The notes under the pieces are model-generated. The model saw only the letters and a program-made list of their open reading frames with translations, was not told the DNA's origin and made no database searches. Of a stretch of DNA of 64,000 nucleotides, positions 58,746 through 64,000 are shown piece after piece; positions within the stretch are counted from its first letter, which is position 1; each line of letters begins with the position of its first letter. The position numbers were made by a program, and so were the translations under genes. This stretch comes from Megascapheus bottae (lineage: Eukaryota; Chordata; Mammalia; Rodentia; Geomyidae): positions 1,984,001 to 2,048,000 of the forward strand of contig JANJXV010000013.1 in the NCBI GenBank assembly GCA_024803745.1, in the 5' to 3' direction.

Positions 58746-58946
58746 AATCTGAATTATTAAATGACTTCCCAAAGAATGGACAGGCTTAATTCATTTAGAA
58801 GGAATGTGAAAAGAAACAAATACACAAACCAGAAGCATGTGGAATGAAAAAGTATGTTTGGGCAATGTTCACGTGAAAACATAGTTTGTGCTTTTCATTA
58901 TAGCTATACTTCATCATAATGTGCTTTGTATCTTATATTAGTAGGT

Positions 58947-59165
58947 TGCCAAGCATCAATGGCTTATGCTTGTAATCATAACTACACAGGAAAATCATGG
59001 TTCAAAGCAAGCCCAGGCAATAAAGCCCATGAGACTCTATCACCAAATAACCACTAAAAAGCTGGAAGTAGAGGTGTGGCTCAAGTTGTAGAATGCTAGT
59101 TTAGAGCAAAAAATCTAAGAGACAGGGCTGAGACCCTAAGTTTAAGTCCCAGTACTGATACAAAA
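58947..59165 (+). mobile_element. 7SL/Geo SINE
   Basis: 'atggcttatgcttgtaatca' begins the left half; 'aggtgtggctcaagttgtag' lies in the Geo half; the tail is (AAAT)n-like. Confidence 0.88.
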
Positions 59166-60109
59166 GTAAAATATAAATAAATAAATAATGAAATAAAATG
59201 TAAAGTCAATCTTTGCAACTTCATAAACTGAATCAAAGTGTATGTTTCATTCTGAGTGGTCAGGTGACCCCCTTGTGGTTGTTCCTTGAATTATGCACAG
59301 AAAGGAATGGACTTTGTCAGAGACAAAGCAGGGCAGGATCCTTTCCCCTAGAGAATAGAGAGTGAACTTCTCAACCACAGAAGCTTCCTGTGTAGCTGCC
59401 TGCATTCACTGCTCATCTGTAAGACAGGACTGATTGGAACATGGGAGAACTAAATGAAAATATTTACCCCCAAATCCACTGCATGGTTGAGAGGAAATGA
59501 GTGAGGAAACTGCAACCCTGTTCTTGCTCTCCAAATAAAAGTCCTATGAAGCCTGACTGGCACCAAGACAAACTTCCTCCATCAACACAGTGCAACCTAG
59601 CTCTTCAACAGCTTGTGTCTTTCTCCCAGTCTACACCCCGAATTTGATACCAAGAAAGAATGATTTTGAAATGCCCTTCCCCATCCATGCCGTGTGGCTC
59701 ATATCCGCTATAGGCAGGAATGGCTTATGGCTTTCGGCTCAGCAGCCACCTCATATATCAGACAAGCTGAGTTTTCTCCCTAGATCCCACTAGAGCCATT
59801 CAAGCCTGTTAGTTATTGGGGTCAGTTTTATTATTCCTTTTAAACAAATTTAGCCTGGTTGCTAAGTAAGCATTTCTGTTGAACTTTATGAACCCTCCAA
59901 AATGAGCTAGAGGAGGTTAGGAAAAGAGCACATTTCTTTTATACAAATTGGAATGACTTAATGTAATGGTAATCGGTGGTAATTCTAAGAGTCTCACCTG
60001 GTCTCGTTTGTTATCAGAGATACCTAATTGCTTCAAAGCAAAGATCCAGTGTGTCTAAGATTATAGTTAGTTTCTCCTCAATATTGAAAATTTTACCTAC
60101 CTTATCTTC
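59166..60109. other. Unassigned DNA
   Basis: Nearly 1 kb without a recognised gene or repeat. Confidence 0.45.
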
Positions 60110-60530
60110 TCATTTCATGCATATGTTTTGAGGGATAAATTAATATATTCATGCACAATATATGTACATACATATGTATCTTTGAAAATAGGTAGTTATG
60201 AACAGATGATAGGTGGATCTCAGATGATAGATCAATAACATGATATTTCATAAATAAAAATATAGATATTTTATAGATTTTATATATCTGTATCTATCTA
60301 TCCATATATACATATATGTGAAATGCCTTAATATACATATACTTGGGCAGATATAGATATATATGGATTCATGCATCTAGAAAGATATTTATGAATGATA
60401 TAACTATCTGGATAGATATATCCATAGACAGATATGTATGGATAGATATAGACTGAATATTCATGTAGATCGATTGATCGATAGATACATATAACTAGAT
60501 ATCTGTCAATCTATTTATCTAGTGTTCAAT
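60110..60530. repeat. Degenerate GATA/TATC-type simple repeat
   Basis: About 420 bases rich in GATA, AGATAT and TATCTA words ('tagatcgattgatcgataga', 'gtatctatctatccatatat') with heavy interruption. It looks like an aged tetranucleotide microsatellite. Confidence 0.75.
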
Positions 60531-61849
60531 ATATTTCCCACAGTACTGTAGGCATATTTGATATTACTTAAACACATGGCCCCAGATTGAGTATTAAATA
60601 TCATCCTATCAGGGACCCAAACCACAGAATTAGTGTTCAAGTAATTACTGTGCATCAATCCCAAAGTAATTCACTTAAGAGGAAGCAAAGTTAAGAGTTT
60701 TAAAAGAAATGTACTCATTACCAAACTTACATAAGTATAACACCCCCCCACTCCCACCCCCGGTTCATCACCTTTACAATAAAGATATATTTTTAAAGTT
60801 TTTCTTCTGGTCTATTGTAGGATAGTTCTTCGTCTAGGAAATATATTGAATATGATGCAATATATTATTAATAAAATTGTCATCAATCACTTCACCCTTT
60901 GAAGAATATTGCTATGGTAAACACATGTGGTTCTGGCTAACCAAACTTCTTTGTTATGAGAATAGTACATTCTTTCTCTCTTCTCACCAATTCCTTCTTC
61001 CTCACATCCCAATTGCTAATGCTGACTGGTACCTTTGTTCAGTACTATTTTTCCTTTGAATAAACAATTCCATTTTTTGTAGCATCAAAGGGGATACAAT
61101 CCTTAGTAATCCTTAGAACCAAGAAGGTAGCAGATGTGTATAATGAAAGCTATTGCCAAAAAGTCAAACAAGATGCTAGTCAGTGGAAAAACCCTCTGTT
61201 CTTGGAGATTGGAAGATTTAAAGTTAAGATTTACATACTGTCCATAATGTTCTGCACTCAATATAACCCCTGTCAAAATCTCATTTTCTTTTTTTCCCTC
61301 TTCCTAGGGCATTTTTTGATACACCCACGCATCCACTCAATGTACATAGATTGGCATACCAGACAGCCTTTTGGTCACTTTCTCTTGTCTTTTTTACACA
61401 TAGAAAACCAGCAAACTAGTATTAGTGTAGAATCTCAAGGAACCCTCAGATATTAAAAATGTTGCAAAGAACAAAATCAGAAGTCCTATATGTCTAGGGT
61501 TCAGAAATGCAGTAATCAAGACAGTGTAGTCATAATAGAACGAAGACAGGCATATAAACCCACAGAACACAACAGTGGAGAGGATAGGGATAAACTTTGG
61601 ATGTATTTTTCAAATAGTTTTTGATAATGGTGCCAAGTCTACACAATGGAGAAAAGAGAGTCTTTCATAAATACTTAGATTATATATTAGAGTACCCAAC
61701 CTGTTTCAAATCAAGAGGAGTAAATTTGATGAAATGTTTGAAAGCTTTGAATGTCACTCTGAAATGTTTAAACTATTTCATATGGTAAAATAAATTCATA
61801 GAAGTTTAGTTGTAGATTTAAAGGCACATTCAAATTATTATAAATTACA
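60531..61849. other. Unassigned DNA
   Basis: About 1.3 kb. A C-rich run with 'taacacccccccactcccac' at 60735-60770 followed by 'caataaag' may be a diverged L1 3' end. Nothing else recognised. Confidence 0.4.
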
Positions 61850-62815
61850 AATTATTACATATTATTATTCTCTTTCCCAAAATGAAAAAAAGAAATAACT
61901 TTACACAGAACATTCAAAACAATAGCCACAAAGAAAAACACCCCATTTCCACACGTTGGAGTGCATTTCACTTAGCATCAATTTGTATGGTCAGGTGTAT
62001 ATAGATATTGAGCTATTGTGACCTGCTGCTAGGAAAATCCTAGACCTATGCTAATTATTAAAAGTGAGGGAAACCCTGGAGTCTATGTTTCTTTGGTTCT
62101 GGCTTACTTCACTTAATATGATTCTTCCCAACTATAAATGTGGTGATGTCACTCTTTCTGATGGCAACATAGAACTTCTTGATTCATTCATCTACTGAGG
62201 GGCATCTGGGTTGGTTCCATATCTTCACTATGGAAAACAATGCTGCAATGAACTTGACTGTGCTGTTATCACTTTGCACCAGAATCAGTTATAAATTGAT
62301 CAAAGATCTTGAGGTAAAAGCAGATTAACTGGAAAATATGACAGGAAGGCAAAGGACATAGCTAGGAAAATAAATAGAAAGCTCACAGATTGAGAGAAGA
62401 TCTTCACTGGCCATACAACAGACAAGGGCCTCATATCTAAAATATACTTAAGAGCTCAAAAAATTAACCACCCCCAAAACATACCATTCCATTAAAAAGT
62501 GGCTCAGACAGACTTTCTGAAGAGGAAGTAAGAATGTCCAACAGACACATGAAGAAATGCTCGACATCTCTGGCCATAAAAGAAATGAAAATCAAAAAAA
62601 CTTTGAGATTTCACCTCACTCCGGTTAGAATGGCCTCGATCAAGAAATCTAACAACAGATGCTGGTGGGGATGTGGTCAGAAGGGAACACTACTACACTA
62701 TTTGTAGGTATGTAAACGTGTTCAAGCATTCTGGAAAGCAGTATGGAGGTTCCTCAAATGACTTAAGATAATGGCCTCTTTGACCCAGCAATCCCACTTT
62801 AGAGCATTTACCCAA
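61850..62815 (-). mobile_element. L1 with opposed halves (5' inversion)
   Basis: The left part (61850-62270) is antisense 3' UTR and ORF2 end ('ttcacttaatatgattcttc', 'attcatctactgaggggcat'). The right part (62271-62815) is sense ORF2 from further upstream ('ttgatcaaagatcttgaggt', 'aaggacatagctaggaaaat', 'cacctcactccggttagaat'). The order fits a twin-primed, minus-strand insertion. Many small indels. No target duplication identified. Confidence 0.8.
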
Positions 62816-63570
62816 ATATCTACAATAATTTTTTTACCTGGTGGAAGTGCATCAAATAGAAAGTAACAAGGAACACATATGACTCTGGGAAATATATTTT
62901 CCTGGTAAGGACTGAACCAAGGACTCCGTGGAGGGATGAAAAAGTGTTCGCTGGAAAAGTATACACATATCACTCCTGGAGGGATAAGACATTCAGGATG
63001 TTTGAAAATCACCTTTGAAATATGATAAACTATTGACAATATATCACTACAACCTGGCTGAAAACTTCAGGCTTCATTGAAACAAAGCTTCTTGTTTTGT
63101 TCCTGCTTGAATTGGTGACCTTTCACCAAAAAAAGCTATGGTTGGGAGCCACTGGTGCCAAAGGAAATATAAAATATTTCCAAAAGATCATGCAAATCAT
63201 AAATATGCATTTCAATGAATTTTCCCAAAATGAATAGAACCATGCTGCCAACAACCAGATAAAGAAACTCAAATGCCTTTGTTCTTTGGTGACAGTTTGA
63301 GAAGTTCCTCTATCAAACTTGGACATTCTGTTCTTATTTTTAAAAACAGATATTTGGATTTCAAATGCAGCAAAAACAAAACAAAACCCTTTTGGACAAG
63401 TAACAAAGGCAGACAAATTCTCAAAGACTTCTTGAACAGCAAATACAAAGTAAAAACACACTATAGTTTGGAGAACATGGGTATTCCAAGAGATGCTTGG
63501 TTGGAAATCAGAGTAATTTGCTGATATTTAGAGTTGGAGGGATCTAGGCAATATTATGTGAAGTAAATGC
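62816..63570. other. Unassigned DNA
   Basis: Open frames on the minus strand (62722-63039, 63123-63461) show no recognisable domain. Confidence 0.4.
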
Positions 63571-63623
63571 TTCTCTCTTTTCCTTTCTTTTTCTTTTTCT
63601 TTCTTTTCCATTTTCTTTTTTTT
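63571..63623. repeat. (CTTTT)n-like tract
   Basis: Pyrimidine-rich tract at the tail side of the antisense L1 that follows. Confidence 0.8.
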
Positions 63624-64000
63624 AAATTGTATTTTATTACTTGGGGTAACATCTAGAGTGGTTACAGTTATATTCACCAGCTAATGGGTACATTACTTCT
63701 TGAACATTGATACCCCTTCTCATCTTTTTCTCCCACTTTCCCTCTACCCACCCCTTCCAATCATCGTTTTCCCCCTTCTCTTCCCTTCTTCAAATAAACA
63801 AACACATATACAATATACCAGGTACCATGTTCAAATATAGTAAGAACAGTAGATAAACCATAAGGGGGGAAAAAGAGAAAAAATAACTGCACATAGTACA
63901 TTAAGAATAATAAACACAAAGATAAACCTCTTGTTTCCCTATCCTAGAGTTCATTTAGTTTAGCCTCATCCTATCTGATCATATGCACATAGATTTTGAG
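63624..64000 (-). mobile_element. L1 3' UTR, continuing beyond the window
   Basis: Antisense L1 3' end: 'attgtattttattacttggg', 'gtggttacagttatattcac', 'gaacattgatacccct', C-rich strand of the polypurine tract, then 'gatcatatgcacatagattt'. It is cut by the window edge. Confidence 0.9.

Noticed and set aside
61136..61456. 106-codon plus-strand open frame
   Set aside because: No recognised motif; composition like surrounding non-coding DNA.
63123..63461. 112-codon minus-strand open frame, with an 83-codon frame opposite
   Set aside because: No recognised domain on either strand.

Overview
This is a stretch of mammalian nuclear DNA with no intact host gene that I can recognise. It is AT-rich, lacks prokaryotic-style dense coding, and is packed with L1 LINE pieces, SINEs, microsatellites and two processed gene copies. 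The commonest SINE is a dimer. Its left half resembles a tRNA-Ala/ID element; its right half is a distinct unit containing a 'ctgtggctcaagtggtagag' core. This matches my recollection of the IDL-Geo SINE, described as restricted to geomyoid rodents (kangaroo rats, pocket mice, pocket gophers). The window is therefore most likely from a geomyoid rodent, for example a Dipodomys-like species. That assignment rests on recognising the family by eye, not on a database search.

Layout. 1-8 kb: old SINEs, a decayed L1 ORF2 (about 1.9-3.7 kb) and two IDL-Geo SINEs. 8.6-9.3 kb: an intronless copy of SDHAF4 (succinate dehydrogenase assembly factor 4) with an open frame and candidate target-site duplications. 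9.3-13.7 kb: a SINE cluster with attached microsatellites. 14.1-18.6 kb: the largest element, an L1 with a full-length but broken ORF2 (endonuclease and reverse transcriptase) that carries a nested L1 3' end. It is joined abruptly at 18.586 kb to about 1.6 kb of non-L1 sequence that ends in an A tract and looks like the 3' UTR of an unidentified mRNA. 20-41 kb: many SINEs, short L1 3' ends and unassigned DNA. 41-51 kb: layered L1 insertions, including a clear twin-primed (5'-inverted) copy at 42.85-43.69 kb. 52.3-53.07 kb: a broken processed copy of PTTG1 (securin) interrupted by an antisense SINE. 54.8-64 kb: antisense L1 pieces, degenerate GATA-type repeats and unassigned DNA.

No operon or pathway is present; apart from the two gene copies, the recognisable content is retrotransposition. 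Points worth attention are the SDHAF4 retrocopy whose apparent start codon lies in the duplicated target site, the L1/3'-UTR-like junction, a SINE class pairing a 7SL-derived left half with the Geo right half, CA-type microsatellites growing from SINE tails, and several 5'-inverted L1 copies. I did not find evidence for a previously undescribed biological system.
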